Part shown: positions 1 to 10,193 of the stretch, in pieces | How the letters are laid out: each line of letters opens with the position of its first letter | How positions within the stretch are numbered: the first letter of the stretch is position 1 | Assembly (NCBI GenBank): GCA_963576735.1 | Contig: OY755190.1 | Location: 7,991,695-8,055,694 of the forward strand | DNA length: 64,000 bases | Origin: Bedellia somnulentella | Lineage: Eukaryota > Arthropoda > Insecta > Lepidoptera > Bedelliidae | Direction of reading: 5' to 3' | Made by a program: the position numbers and the translations under genes | The notes under the pieces: model-generated | Databases searched by the model: none | What the model was told of the DNA's origin: nothing | Seen by the model: the letters and a program-made list of their open reading frames with translations, nothing else

Positions 1-125
1 ACAAAGGATAGAGAAATTTCGCGCTGGATGCCAACTGACACTGTAGCTCAGTTGGCAGAGCGACGGGGGCGTATACCCGAAGGTCGCGGGTTCGAACCCC
101 GCCAGTGTCGAAATTTTTCTTTCCT
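1..125 (+). repeat. SINE-C copy with tRNA-like core
   Basis: A tRNA-shaped core lies at about 38-112. A seven-base acceptor stem (GACACTG with CAGTGTC), a D arm GCTC/GAGC and a T arm around GGTTCGAACCC can all be paired. The A box TAGCTCAGTTGG and B box are intact. The anticodon arm does not fold into a normal 5-bp stem with a 7-base loop. The flanks (ACAAAGGAT... before, GTGTCGAAATTTTTCTTTCC after) recur at 25886-26008, so this is a dispersed repeat rather than a single tRNA gene. The left side is cut by the window edge. Confidence 0.7.
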
Positions 126-257
126 TTAATAACATCTTTTATTTATGAGTAATAATCCCCACATGAGGAATTCATGTCAAAAAACATTAAAATAACTTTA
201 AATCATCGCTGCCTTAGTTGAAGTAGTTAACAAAATATGCTCAAAGACATACTTTGC

Positions 258-385
258 CGTGAAGTGCTGGCTTAGAATGTCACTACCCCTTTCTACCTAC
301 GGGTGTAATAACTCTCTGCCTCTGGCTACGCTTTTTTTGGGATTTAAGGCCGTGATTATAAGTATGACTGTATGTACATGCTTAA
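258..385 (+). repeat. SINE-A copy, internally deleted
   Basis: It starts GAAGTGCTGGCTTAGAATGT and ends near GGCCGTGATTATAAGTATGA, so both ends of the family are present. The middle, including the B-box region, is missing. Confidence 0.6.
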
Positions 386-963
386 AATTATGTATTTTAC
401 ATGCATACATATACTTACGAAGAAATTCCACAGCTACTCTCGGAAGTCGTGTGAAACCGCTCGTCGCTGTAATCTTTTAAGTAAATTTATTTTAGCATGG
501 AACTCTGTATTTTATTACTTAACGAAAACCTTATCTAAAATTGTAATCTCACGTATCTCCGTGGAAACCTTATACAACCGCCCTTAAAGAATAGCCTACA
601 TTAATTCCTTGGGAGGTTTAATATCCTATAAAACGGCAATAACGACTAAAAAGATTCAAATAAAAAGTGTTCGTTACGATTTTTATAGACATTTTACTCG
701 TAAATCGCACGCGGATCAAATATTAGCATTTATGTTAAGATTTCTTGATGTTTTAATATTGCCATTTGACCGTCATAAAAACAATACTTTTGTTTTAAGA
801 GCAATGGTTTGAATTCTTATAGCTCAGCTTTTTGCTTTACCAGCAGCTTATCAATTTAAAAACTAAATCACCGCTTTTAACGTATGAAATTATTTCAAAG
901 GGTGTTTTCTGAATCTTATAAGATATAATCTGATTACTTGGAGCAAAACAGTCTCTTATTGTA
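386..963. other. No gene recognised; AT-rich spacer
   Basis: Short open frames exist here (for example 609-812) but they are AT-rich, have no recognisable motif and no splice context. I see no convincing feature. Confidence 0.5.
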
Positions 964-1050
964 GATTATTTTTAATTGATGAAGTTTAAATCAAATTCAA
1001 ATAGTTCTCTTAAGTACCGTTTTAATTTATATGTTTTATTCAGACATTAT
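964..1050 (+). repeat. Unclassified repeat, inverted copy at 2278-2364
   Basis: About 87 bp containing GATGAAGTTTAAATCAAA and ATAGTTCTCTTAA match the reverse complement of 2278-2364 with only scattered differences. The family is unknown. Confidence 0.6.
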
Positions 1051-1977
1051 ATTTTTCACTCTGAACTAGTCCATGGGAAAAGAGAGATTGTTATGCCTAA
1101 AAACCTAATGTTAAACTTGTGACACCCGCGATAAGAAATGGATTAAAAATATTCTTCTTTATATTATATATAGATATTCGAAGCCAGAAAAACAAAAACT
1201 AATACAAATATGGAAATAGAAATGTTGCTATAAATGTTGTCTTCACAAAACAACGTATCCTTCTTAATATGAGTCACAATCCGACTAATACCAGCCATAA
1301 ATAATGTTGCCGCTATTTATCATGTCTTAAAACTAGACACTAAAAGTGGATTATAGTATATGGCTGATTTCTCTGCTTATTACAAACAAGAATAACAAAT
1401 GTTTACAGTGTAATTTTGGTAGTAGGCGTATCAAATATACCAAGCATTAACATAATATGTCATTCAAAAGTGATTAGTTACAAAAAACAGTATCAAAAAC
1501 ATTTTCTTTACATTGAGAGCTTCTTTAGAATACAGTTCGGTTTTCTTAAGTTCGGAAAAGCTTTTTCTAATACTAGAAACGTCTCACAAAAGCTCGGCCA
1601 AAACCAAATATATACTCATCAAAAGCTTCTAAGAAGGCTTGGCAGCCCACTTTATTTCCCTACAATTTAGCTTCTCAGTACATTGAGAGGGCGAAGGTCT
1701 CCTTGAAAGCCTCTTGTGGTCACCGCAGGCCGAGTTGTGTTTATTCAATTTGTTACCTGCTTACACAACACAGGTTCAAGAGGGCCCAATAGAGTTTGTG
1801 TGTCGAATAACCAGAAAAATGCTATTTTTGTATATTTACAAAAAAGAAAGAGTGTGTTATTTTTTTATTTTAGCTATTTTTAACAAGAGTTATTTTATGT
1901 GTAGTAGAAAAAATACAATTGCAATTACTATCTGAATTATCATTTTGCCAAACATGAATATCGTTAGACAATATTGA
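1051..1977. other. No gene recognised
   Basis: AT-rich sequence without a recognisable repeat border or coding motif. The open frames at 1416-1670 and 1714-1935 look like chance. Confidence 0.5.
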
Positions 1978-2147
1978 ATGCCATGAGCTCAGTGATACCA
2001 CCACTCGGTGTTCAAACCCTGAGTCGGGCCTTCACCAATTTGTCTTTTAAAGTCATATTTGTAGTTTATTTATAATGGTTGGTTACAGTGACAAAACCAA
2101 ATCGTGAAGAAACTCGCATGGCCAAGTTGTATTTAGTCATGTTACAA
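1978..2147 (+). repeat. SINE-B copy, truncated 3'
   Basis: A degenerate tRNA-like head (GAGCTCAGTGATACCACC, then GTTCAAACCCTGAGTCGGGCC) is followed by the family core (ACCAATTTGTCTTTTAAAGTC and GTGAAGAAACTCGCATGGCC). It stops at about 2147, where a SINE-C copy begins. Confidence 0.65.
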
Positions 2148-2270
2148 TACTTTCGCTTATCATGCGATTGTGCTACCCAAGCAGATAATCTTAATTTACC
2201 AATCAATTAAGGAAAGAAAACATTTCGACACCAGCAGGACTCGAACCCGTGACCACTCTTTGTGTAACTA
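2148..2270 (-). repeat. SINE-C copy, inverted, partial
   Basis: On the - strand the B box GGGTTCGAGTCCTGCTGG is followed by GTGTCGAAATG...TTTCCTTAATTGATTGG and a tail rich in GATTATCTGC. The same tail and B box recur in direct orientation at 2371-2500. Confidence 0.65.
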
Positions 2271-2277
2271 GTCGTCT

Positions 2278-2364
2278 AATGTCTGAATAATACATACAAA
2301 TTAAAACGGTCTTTAAGAGAACTATTTGTTTTTGATTTAAACTTCATCAATTTAAAATAATCTG
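2278..2364 (-). repeat. Unclassified repeat, inverted copy of 964-1050
   Basis: The reverse complement of this stretch matches 964-1050 over about 87 bp. It lies between two SINE-C copies. Confidence 0.6.
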
Positions 2365-2370
2365 ATAAGG

Positions 2371-2516
2371 GAATGTTACAATACAATACCTTATCACGCG
2401 ATTGTGCTACCCGAGCAGATAATCTTAATTTACCAATCAATTAAGGAAAGAAAAAAAATTCAAAACCAGCAGGATTCGAACCCGCGGTCTACGCCCATTT
2501 GACCGGGAGGTCGCGG
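2371..2516 (-). repeat. SINE-C copy, inverted, head-to-head with the next copy
   Basis: It carries the SINE-C tail, then the inverted B box (CCAGCAGGATTCGAACCC). It meets a forward SINE-C at about 2517, giving a head-to-head pair. Confidence 0.6.
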
Positions 2517-2776
2517 TACTTAGCTCAGTTGGCAGAGCGACCGAGCGTAGACCGGCGCCCTGATTACGTATCTTTTGCGACTGACTATTGTGTCGCAAGT
2601 TGCACGATTGTCGCTGTAAATGTCATAAATTTGTATGCGATTTCACACTTTTGACAGCGACAATATTGCAACTTGCGACACAATCGCGGTCGCTAAAGAT
2701 ACATAATCAAGGGGCGGGAGGTCGCGGGTTCGAGTCCTGCTGGTGTCGAAAATTTTTCTTTCCTTAATTGATTAGT
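2517..2776 (+). repeat. SINE-C copy interrupted by a MITE
   Basis: The A box TAGCTCAGTTGGCAGAGCGA is at about 2521-2540 and the B box GGGTTCGAGTCCTGC at about 2727-2741. They are pushed apart by the palindromic element at 2558-2714. The 3' side (GTGTCGAAAATTTTTCTTTCC) is intact. Confidence 0.65.
2558..2714. mobile_element. 157-bp palindromic MITE inside SINE-C
   Basis: The two halves are inverted repeats of about 65 bp. The left arm begins CCCTGATTACGTATCTTTTG, and the right arm read backwards begins CCCCTTGATTATGTATCTTT. Both then contain TTGTGTCGCAAGTTGCA and TTGTCGCTGT. Only about 20 bp separate the arms. No coding capacity is present. The target duplication could not be defined because the host SINE is diverged here. 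Confidence 0.75.
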
Positions 2777-2952
2777 ATAATAATCCCCACAAGAGGTTTC
2801 ATGCACAACAAAACTAATTATTAGTACCTCTGCCACATCCTTGGGAATATACGGCGTGAACATTCTAGTTGAGTTGAGTTGTGTTGAGCAGAAGTTAATC
2901 AATCAAGTTTGCAGTGTCTGACAAGGTGGATGAATGATTATGAGTATAATAT
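2777..2952. other. No gene recognised
   Basis: It contains a partial SINE-B 3' motif (GTACCTCTGCCACATCCTTG, then GGGAATATACGGCGTGAAC) at about 2824-2864 on the + strand, and otherwise unremarkable spacer. Confidence 0.45.
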
Positions 2953-3172
2953 GCACCTTTATATATTCACGGCTATAAAGGTCTAAAAGGGGTAGCCAGA
3001 GCTTCAGAATCAGAAAATTCTTCAGCCACTTTTGGAAGTGGGGAAAACTGGAGGGTTCTCCAACCGCATCCCCCAAAAATCACTTAAAAAGCCCATAAAC
3101 ACCTAGTCACCTATTATAGTCACCCATGGGTAGTAATGTGAAATGCTATTCTAAACAGATGCACTGCAAGTC
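2953..3172 (-). repeat. SINE-A copy
   Basis: Inverted copy: it begins at the tail (TATTCACGGCTATAAAGG), continues through GGGGTAGCCAGAGCTT, CAGCCACTTTTGGAAGT and CAACCGCATCCCCCAAAAAT, and ends in a degraded head. Confidence 0.7.
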
Positions 3173-3390
3173 ATAATGAACGTTAATGAAGACTCTATAA
3201 TAATTGAATCGTTGTATCAGTAGAGCAAGTTCGTCGTTTGATCATAGTGACTTTGTGACTTCGATGTAATAAATGAATCAATGTCTTATAACAGTATTTG
3301 TCTTTGAAAGCCTTTGCGGGTATGTTGATGAAATTTCCTATTGGATTTTTGGCTCAACCCTTCGAAACTATTTTATTAGACATTAAGTTA

Positions 3391-3500
3391 TTACGATCTT
3401 GTCCCCTATCAACTTCCAAATGTGGCTGAGGAATTTCCGGCTCCAAAGCTCTGTCTACCCCTTTTTGGAATTTATGGCCGTGAGTATATGTATATAAGTT
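3391..3500 (+). repeat. SINE-A copy, 3' half only
   Basis: It contains AACTTCCAAATGTGGCTGAG, GCTCTGTCTACCCC and the tail GGCCGTGAGTATATGTATAT. It is 5'-truncated, as expected for a target-primed retroelement. Confidence 0.65.
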
Positions 3501-3800
3501 ATGATTTGAATATTTTGATTAACTAAAACATTGCAGTTATTATATATGAGATACTGACATTCTTTGTTTCTTCAATGGAGGGTAGATGTAAGTTCTCTAT
3601 GAAACAAGATGACCGACGCTGATAAATAACATGTATCGATACTATCTATATAGTATGCTTCAAAATTCATAATTTAACTTTCGTTTTAGTAGCACATTAT
3701 TAGAGATCTTAATTTACTTTCGAGTGATTAATTATGAAAAACACATATATTATAACCTTCAGACCAGCTGCAAAAGCGCTTCTGAAAGTTTTCTGTGACA

Positions 3801-4036
3801 TACATACAAATGTATACTCACGGCTACAAATCCCTAGATGGGGTAGCCAGAGCTACATAACAAGAAATTCCGCAGCCAGTTTAAGACGTTGAGTGGGGAA
3901 AAGATTGCAAAATAAAATAAAGGTTGTTGGTCATGGGTCTTCAACTGCTTTGCCCAAAATACTCAAAAGCTCCAATACCCTAAGTCGTCTGTTATAAATG
4001 GGATAGTGCTATTCTAAACCGACACTACACATTAAA
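3801..4036 (-). repeat. SINE-A copy, near full length
   Basis: Inverted copy from GTATACTCACGGCTACAAAT to CTATTCTAAACCGACACTAC. All family landmarks are present. Confidence 0.75.
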
Positions 4037-5017
4037 TAAGTTACAATTGTTTTGTATTTTTACACTAGACTTCGAAATTAATTACCAGATAACGAATAAA
4101 TATAGGTACAATTGACGATAACCCGCCGCAATGGCGGTCATAATTAAAACGGTCCTTTAATATACTGGTTTTAGCTATTTGTCATAAAACCCTCACTGAC
4201 CACTTTGCGAAGAGACTATAATGTTTTCGAATGATAAAATTATTAAAACGTTTATCAAATTTTTGGTATGGATAATATTGCAGAGGTTATATGTGGTCAT
4301 ATTGTACAGATCAAGTTACGCACTTAGCTTAAAAGTAGGTATTTTAGTTCAAATATCGTAAAAAAATACGCTAAATTGATTTTTTTACTTTTTAGATGTT
4401 TTTAACAACACAAGTGTGTAAAATGAAAATCTTAGATGGATTTACCATCTTAAGAAATATTTCATTTTGTGGGAATGATAACCTTAACCAGACAATTATA
4501 TTAGGAAATGACGAGGGAATATAATAGCTTTTCAAACAAGGCTGCCCGTTAATTCATCACAAATTTTTTTAAGGATATGAAGTAAATATTTTGAGCAATT
4601 TTAAATCTCACAGGTTTTTTCAGGTTTTCTTACATTTATTTTTTTATTTTCTGTAATTACGAGAATTAAGGAAAAAGTAAAACATTTACCACATCGTTTA
4701 TACTGAATTGTCTATGTAATACTTATTCAAATCCCTCGTATTTTATCCAATACGCAGTCGTTGTAAATGATAAATTTGGTTTAACACTGGTGTAGGAAAC
4801 CGTGTTTGTCGAATTGATATAATTTTTAAAATGAGAATGGTTGTGAAATAGTATATACAAATTGAAGTTTGTTTCGAATTTCTATTGGTAATCTGAGTGT
4901 GATGATAGTGGGTGTTATTATTATAAATTAGCTCATACCTAACGACGGACAACATTGCTATCTTCTCATATCTTTTACTATTCAAAAACGGCAAAAAAAT
5001 CTACCTTTTCCCCACGC
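4037..5017. other. No gene recognised
   Basis: AT-rich spacer. The frame on the - strand at 4743-4994 shows no motif. Confidence 0.5.
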
Positions 5018-5072
5018 AACTTACAAAAGTAGCTTTAAAGGATTTATAACTGTGAGTATATGTATGTATATT
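5018..5072 (+). repeat. SINE-A tail fragment
   Basis: Only the last part of the family is present: GGATTTATAACTGTGAGTAT followed by ATGTATGTATA. Confidence 0.5.
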
Positions 5073-5760
5073 TAGCAAAAAAATGTTAGGTTAGTTTAGT
5101 AATCTAGTAATCACGTTTACCTTAATTTTGAATTAAGATATATTTATCTTTTTAGAGAACTGGGCGGAATTATAGTTTACCTTTTAGTTTCCTTTAATTT
5201 TATTAGTATAAGTAAAATTTACATGATAGGAACATTGTAACCAAAAGTTTTACTAAGATGTAAAATATATTGTGTTTACCTTTCTTTAATGTTTGAGCAG
5301 TAAAATTTACGACCGTTTTATACCACACGGTTCTAACACTACAAAACTATTCTGTGTATTTCTGTTTAAATGATACGATGCAATAGTTTGCCCTTCATGA
5401 TTCAAGTTTCTTCTGGTTGATAAATAAACATATTTGGACTTCAAGAAAATAAAAGTCAGAAATATCTGAAAAGTCCATTACCAACATGAGGGTTTCCGCA
5501 AGATGCTATGAAACGGTAGTGAATAAACTTTATTTCAAAACTTACTCATGTTATTTTAAGAGCGGACTACAGATAACTTCTCAAAATACGTTTGCTGGGA
5601 CGCTCTCGCACAAATATTGCAAAAACGCAAGCGGTGTGACGAGGGCTCTATAGAAAACTTTACCGAACAATATATTTTTTTTATTTCTTTCTTAACTCAG
5701 GTTGCCGTAGTTAAGTGCTCTATTTATTTGCTGAATTTTTTCTCGAATCGTGAGCAGAAT
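5073..5760. other. No gene recognised
   Basis: AT-rich spacer. The open frame at 5617-5907 partly overlaps the direct repeat that follows and has no recognisable domain. Confidence 0.45.
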
Positions 5761-5910
5761 TTACGGTTGAATTTACAACAAAGGTCGCACGGAAATATTC
5801 GGAACGAATGTGTAATTTCGCTAAAATATCTTTTGATATTTCAGAAAATGTTAGTTGCTACACGTTCGTTATGTTTGTGGCTAGTAGCATATTCTATGAA
5901 CGATTAATCA
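5761..5910 (+). repeat. 150-bp direct repeat, copy 1
   Basis: It starts TTACGGTTGAATTTACAACA and ends near TAGCATATTCTATGAACGAT. A second copy lies at 6158-6314 in the same orientation, with a SINE-B between them. The repeat type is unknown. Confidence 0.7.
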
Positions 5911-5945
5911 GAAACCTAACAAAGTAATATGTTCGGATGCGTGCT

Positions 5946-6157
5946 ATAACTCAAACGTTCACACCGAATATCCCCGAAGGGTTTGGCAGAGGTACTAATA
6001 CTACTGAGCATCACGTGACATTGTCACCGGTTGTTCAGAGTACTCAGGTTTTGCTTGGACCGTGAAATCACGTGAAAGGGGGCAGGCCTATTGCGGTTTC
6101 GTACGATTACACTGTCACATGACTAAGTACAACTTAGGCGCGTGGGTTTCCTCACGA
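5946..6157 (-). repeat. SINE-B copy, partial
   Basis: Inverted copy with the 3' block (CGTTCACACCGAATATCCCC), GGCAGAGGTACTAATACTAC, CACGTGACATTGTCACC and GGGTTTCCTCACGA. The tRNA-like head is absent. It ends at the second 150-bp direct repeat. Confidence 0.75.
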
Positions 6158-6314
6158 CGATCTTTTACGGTTGAAATTACAACAAAGTTCGCACGGAAAT
6201 ATTCAAAACGGGTGTGTATTTCACTAAAATATCTTTTGAAGTTTCAAGAAATGTTAGTTGCTACACGTTTGTTATGTTTGTGGCTAGTAGCATATTTTAT
6301 GAACGATTTAATAG
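6158..6314 (+). repeat. 150-bp direct repeat, copy 2
   Basis: It matches 5761-5910 over its whole length with a handful of differences and small indels, for example TTTTGAAGTTTCAAGAAATG against TTTTGATATTTCAGAAAATG. Confidence 0.7.
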
Positions 6315-6616
6315 AACATTTATAAAATAGTTTGTTTTAGATGCATGGAATGCTGTAACTGTTAGGTAAAAGTTTTATTATTTAAAAATTAACTTGTGAA
6401 TCTTCATTCACACACACGTCATACTCAACGCAGGATAAACTCCAAATATGAATCCCAGAAGCGGTAGAGAGAGTTTCAGTTTTTTCGCATCGGTCACTTA
6501 CGGCAGTTAGGCAGGGAAGTTAACTCCATTTCTGAAGTAGAAAGTATTGAGTTAGTATTAATCTTTATAGTTTTGAAGTTTGTGATGTAATAATTGAAAA
6601 GAAAATGAGGTGCTGA
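6315..6616. other. No gene recognised
   Basis: Spacer before a 5'-truncated LINE. No open frame continues from here into the reverse transcriptase: an in-frame TGA lies just before 6617. Confidence 0.5.
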
Positions 6617-8542
6617 ACTTCCTTCAGGAAATATAGAAACTTCTATATAAGCCTGCTTCGTAAAATCAAAGAAGATTACGAGAAAAGGGAATTAACAGAT
6701 AAATCCAAAAATCCTCGGAAGCTATGGCAATCCATTAAAAAAATTTGTCACTTAAAAAAACCCAACGATAACATAGCAACTGAATTAATTGTCCCTAAAA
6801 TAAATAATGAAAATTCCCTGAACGACTGTAATTCATTCTTTGCTACTATTGGGTCAAAGCTTGCTAATAACTCAATGATAAATAGCAATACCACTGAGGC
6901 TCAATTAGTCAAAAAAGTTAAACTCCAAAACAGTCCCTCTTCTTCCTTCTTTCTGACTCCAACGGACGAGCACGAATTGTCCTCCATGATATCTTGCCTT
7001 GAGAATGATAGCGCCCCAGGCAAAGACGATATCAGTGGCTTGCTGATCAAACATATCAAATTTGAAATAATAAAGCCACTCACTCACGTCTTCAACCTCA
7101 GCCTCATAACAGGTCGCTTCCCCGATACATGGAAAACCGCAGTCGTCTGCCCGATCCATAAATCTGGCTCCAAGCGGGACCCATCTAACTACAGACCGAT
7201 TTCTCTGCTATGTATTTTCTCTAAACTTCTAGAACGACTAGTGAACAAACGACTAGTGAACTATCTTGAGTCCAACAATCTCCTTGCTCCCAATCAGTTT
7301 GGTTTCAGACGAAACAAATCAACAGTTGACGCCACTAAACTCTTGACTAGCACTATAGTAAAAGCACTGGACTCTAGAAACAAATGCTTAGTAGTGTTTC
7401 TGGACCTTTCCAAAGCATTTGACTCCATCTCAATCTTAATTTTGCTCAGGAAACTTGAGTCCCTTGGAGTGCGTGGTGTAGCGCTGGAGTGGTTCAAAAG
7501 CTACCTGGAGGAACGTAGTCAAATTACAAAGGTTGGGTCAATCGAGAGTGACCTAGCAACAGTCACTTTTGGAGTCCCACAGGGTAGCATACTGGGTCCT
7601 ACTCTCTTCTTAGCGTACCTAAACGATTTACTTACTTCTGAACTGGGTACCTCTAAGAAAATTTGCTACGCAGACGACACGGCTCTGGTTTATCAGGGTA
7701 CCACGTGGGAGTCGGTGAAAGCAGCAACTGAAAGAAGTTTACCAATTGTCCAGCAGTGGTTACAGGACAACTTGCTAACTTTAAACACCGATAAAAGCCA
7801 ATTCTTATGCTTCTACAAGACCAGCTCTTCAAAACCACTGTCCCTTGACACTGTAAAAATGCACAAGTGTGGTGCGATTACTGATGTCTCCAGTTCATGC
7901 AACTGTAGCGTTATCAAAAGGTCTCCCCACGCTAAGTACCTCGGTTTGATACTTGACGAGCGTCTAACTTTTGAAATGCATGTACTCAACCTGGCCAAGA
8001 GAATACGTCGACTAATAGGGGTGATGTCACTTCTCCGAGGTGCTGCCGATTTTAAGGTTTTGCGCACAGTTTACTTCGCCTTGTGCCAATCCCTTCTCAC
8101 ATATTGCATTGAAATATGGGGAGGGGCAGCCAAAACATATATGCTAGGACTCGAAAGATCCCAACGCGCATTACTTAAGGTCATGCTTAAAAAACCCCTG
8201 AGTTACCCCACGGACCTTCTCTATAAAGAAGCTTCAGTACTAAGAGTAAGGCAATTGTATGTCCAGCAAGTTTGCATTTCCTTACATAAAAGCGTTCTGT
8301 CCTCGAAGGAACTAAACCTTCTCAGGTCTTCTCGGGTATACCAGATAGTGGTTCCCGTGGTAAAGACTGCCTTTGCCAGGCAAAACGGCCTGACGGCCTT
8401 CATATCTATATACAACAAAATGGCACAAAAAGGTGTCATTCACAAAAATGACTCCATCTACCAATTAAAAAATAAACTGTATAAGTGGCTGCTCGATACA
8501 GACTACAACGACACAGAAAGCATATTACATCCCTGTATATAA
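6617..8542 (+). CDS. LINE reverse transcriptase, 5'-truncated, frame intact
   Basis: The frame is open from 6617, just after an in-frame TGA, to the stop at 8540-8542. The first ATG is at 6875, but RT-like sequence (a PRKLWQSIKK-type linker) is readable upstream of it, so the ATG is not the natural start and the protein is the C-terminal part of a LINE ORF2. Counting from 6875, residues 47-60 read APGKDDISGLLIKH, 105-112 YRPISLLC, 175-183 FLDLSKAFD (first catalytic Asp), 233-241 GVPQGSILG and 265-268 YADD (catalytic pair). The thumb and C-terminal region follow. The endonuclease domain is missing. The motifs fit the jockey/CR1 group of APE-type non-LTR elements; I cannot fix the clade. It reverse-transcribes its own RNA at a nicked target. 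Without the N-terminal part it is probably not autonomous. Confidence 0.85.
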   Translation, partial: TSFRKYRNFYISLLRKIKEDYEKRELTDKSKNPRKLWQSIKKICHLKKPNDNIATELIVPKINNENSLNDCNSFFATIGSKLANNSMINSNTTEAQLVKKVKLQNSPSSSFFLTPTDEHELSSMISCLENDSAPGKDDISGLLIKHIKFEIIKPLTHVFNLSLITGRFPDTWKTAVVCPIHKSGSKRDPSNYRPISLLCIFSKLLERLVNKRLVNYLESNNLLAPNQFGFRRNKSTVDATKLLTSTIVKALDSRNKCLVVFLDLSKAFDSISILILLRKLESLGVRGVALEWFKSYLEERSQITKVGSIESDLATVTFGVPQGSILGPTLFLAYLNDLLTSELGTSKKICYADDTALVYQGTTWESVKAATERSLPIVQQWLQDNLLTLNTDKSQFLCFYKTSSSKPLSLDTVKMHKCGAITDVSSSCNCSVIKRSPHAKYLGLILDERLTFEMHVLNLAKRIRRLIGVMSLLRGAADFKVLRTVYFALCQSLLTYCIEIWGGAAKTYMLGLERSQRALLKVMLKKPLSYPTDLLYKEASVLRVRQLYVQQVCISLHKSVLSSKELNLLRSSRVYQIVVPVVKTAFARQNGLTAFISIYNKMAQKGVIHKNDSIYQLKNKLYKWLLDTDYNDTESILHPCI

Positions 8543-8861
8543 TAATAATATATCTATAATGCATATTTATTTTTGAAAAAAGTTTATTCATTTATATATT
8601 ATTCATTTCTTCATTACTAACCCGACTAACCCCCCTGTAAATATTATGTTGTTTAGTTTTAGAATTGTTTGTTAATTTTTAACCAGTTACTCAATTTTTT
8701 CTAATTTTTTTTTCTACCTTAAATAGTATTGTAACATTTAAATTCTACTGTTAACTGGTTTCCCGAAATACAGGCCTAGCCTAGTTTGAGAACCCCTGTA
8801 AAATTCAGCATAAATGTAAATGTCTTTTTATGAAATAAACATTTTTTTTTTTTTTTTTTTA
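8543..8861 (+). mobile_element. 3' UTR of the LINE at 6617, ending in AATAAA and a T run
   Basis: AT-rich non-coding DNA follows the LINE stop codon. It ends with ATGAAATAAACA and about 19 T residues (8842-8861). The AATAAA followed by a homopolymer marks the likely 3' end of the element. A T tract rather than an A tract on the sense strand is unusual for a LINE tail, so the exact 3' boundary is uncertain. Confidence 0.55.
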
Positions 8862-9231
8862 TACGAAATACACATCTCCCATTCCACAATGATAAGACAA
8901 AATATCTTCATAATTTATTTTCTACGCCTTTTGCTAAACAATAGCTGTGTACCTCAGCTAATAACCAAATCATATCATTTGACGCTTGTCAGTGTGTGTC
9001 CTCAATCAAATCTTCTTGGATCCAATTCTAAACGTCATTAGCTAAAGTGACCATATCAGGCGACAGGCAGTGGACCGTGTTAAGAGTAAACTTGGTTAAC
9101 TAACCAGCAGTGTTACGCATGATTGATCAGTCGTGACCGTAAACAATTACATTTACTGGAAGGGGCTAAATTGGATTGGGGATGTAACTCCCTGTTTAGT
9201 ATGCAATATTATAATAGGAAAGCATTATTAT
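8862..9231. other. No gene recognised
   Basis: Spacer with one short chance frame (8820-9041). Confidence 0.45.
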
Positions 9232-9387
9232 GACAGCCGTGATGGTATAGACCGCCCGTCAATACATACAGGCGTGAGTTCAAATCCCGGATCGGGCTGC
9301 ATCACGTGTTGACAATGTCACGTGATGTTCAGAAATATTAATACCTCTGCAAACCCTTTCGGGGATATACAGCGTGGACGCTTAAGA
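9232..9387 (+). repeat. SINE-B copy with internal deletion
   Basis: A tRNA-like head (GTGATGGTATAGACCGCCC, then GAGTTCAAATCCCGGATCGG) joins directly to the 3' part (CAATGTCACGTGATGTTCAG, ATACCTCTGCAAACCC, ATATACAGCGTGGACG). The central core is missing. Confidence 0.7.
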
Positions 9388-9407
9388 TTTGAGTTATTAT
9401 TAAACAT

Positions 9408-9643
9408 ACATATACTTACGGCTATAAATCCCTTAACGGGGTAGCCAGACCTTTGGAATGTTAAATTCCTCAGCCACTTTTGGAAGTTGATTGGGGAAAA
9501 GATGGTAATAATAAATGTTTTTGGTGACGGGTCTCCAACCACATCGCCCAAAAATAACTTAACAAGCCCCTATACCCTTAGTTGCCTCTTACAATTACCC
9601 ACGGGTAGATATGGGTTAGTGTTATTCTAAGCCGACTCTACAC
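9408..9643 (-). repeat. SINE-A copy, near full length
   Basis: Inverted copy from CATACATATACTTACGGCTA to TTCTAAGCCGACTCTACAC. Confidence 0.8.
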
Positions 9644-9758
9644 GATATTATTATATATGTGTAATATACTTTGCTTAGAAAATAAGAAGTTGAACTATCA
9701 GGTTCATTTATTTTTCCTCATTCTTCAACGCATGGGAAAATATTGTGCCGAAACCTAC

Positions 9759-10185
9759 GGTTTATTTCGTTTATCCACCCTAAAAAATCCTCCCTAAGGC
9801 GGATATTCGGAAACGCGTGTCCGTCTATCCACCCTGAACGGGGTGGATATCCGGAATGCATATAATATGGTTATTCCGATTTTCTACCCTGCCTACGTAC
9901 AGTCATTTACAGAAAAAAGACCCTAAGTTTGTAAGATATTTTTATTCAAACTGTAAGTAAGAAAGTAGGTATGTTTATCTTAAGTATTTTAATGTTCACG
10001 ATGTTCCTTGGACCCATTTTGTGTTGTGTATGTTTCTGTAAATTACTGTACTTGGGGTAAAAAATCGGAAGAACCATATTATATGCATTCCGGATATCCA
10101 CCCCGTTCAGGGTGGATAGACCGACACGCGTTTCCGAATATCCGCCTTAGGGAGGATTTTTTAGGGTGGATAATCGGAATAAGCC
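9759..10185. mobile_element. 427-bp foldback DNA element with 8-bp target duplication
   Basis: The element starts GGTTTATTTCGTTTATCC and ends GGATAATCGGAATAAGCC, so the ends are inverted. The inverted arms run about 160 bp each (9759-9921 and 10032-10185), are almost identical, and contain TCCACCCTGAACGGGGTGGA. The flanks carry the 8-bp duplication AAACCTAC at 9751-9758 and 10186-10193. There is no transposase. An 8-bp duplication with long inverted ends fits a non-autonomous Mutator-like or hAT-like element; the superfamily is an inference. Confidence 0.85.
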
Positions 10186-10193
10186 AAACCTAC

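Noticed and set aside
38..112. Functional tRNA gene
   Set aside because: Acceptor, D and T arms pair, but the anticodon arm is abnormal and the same unit with its flanks recurs at several places. It is a SINE core.
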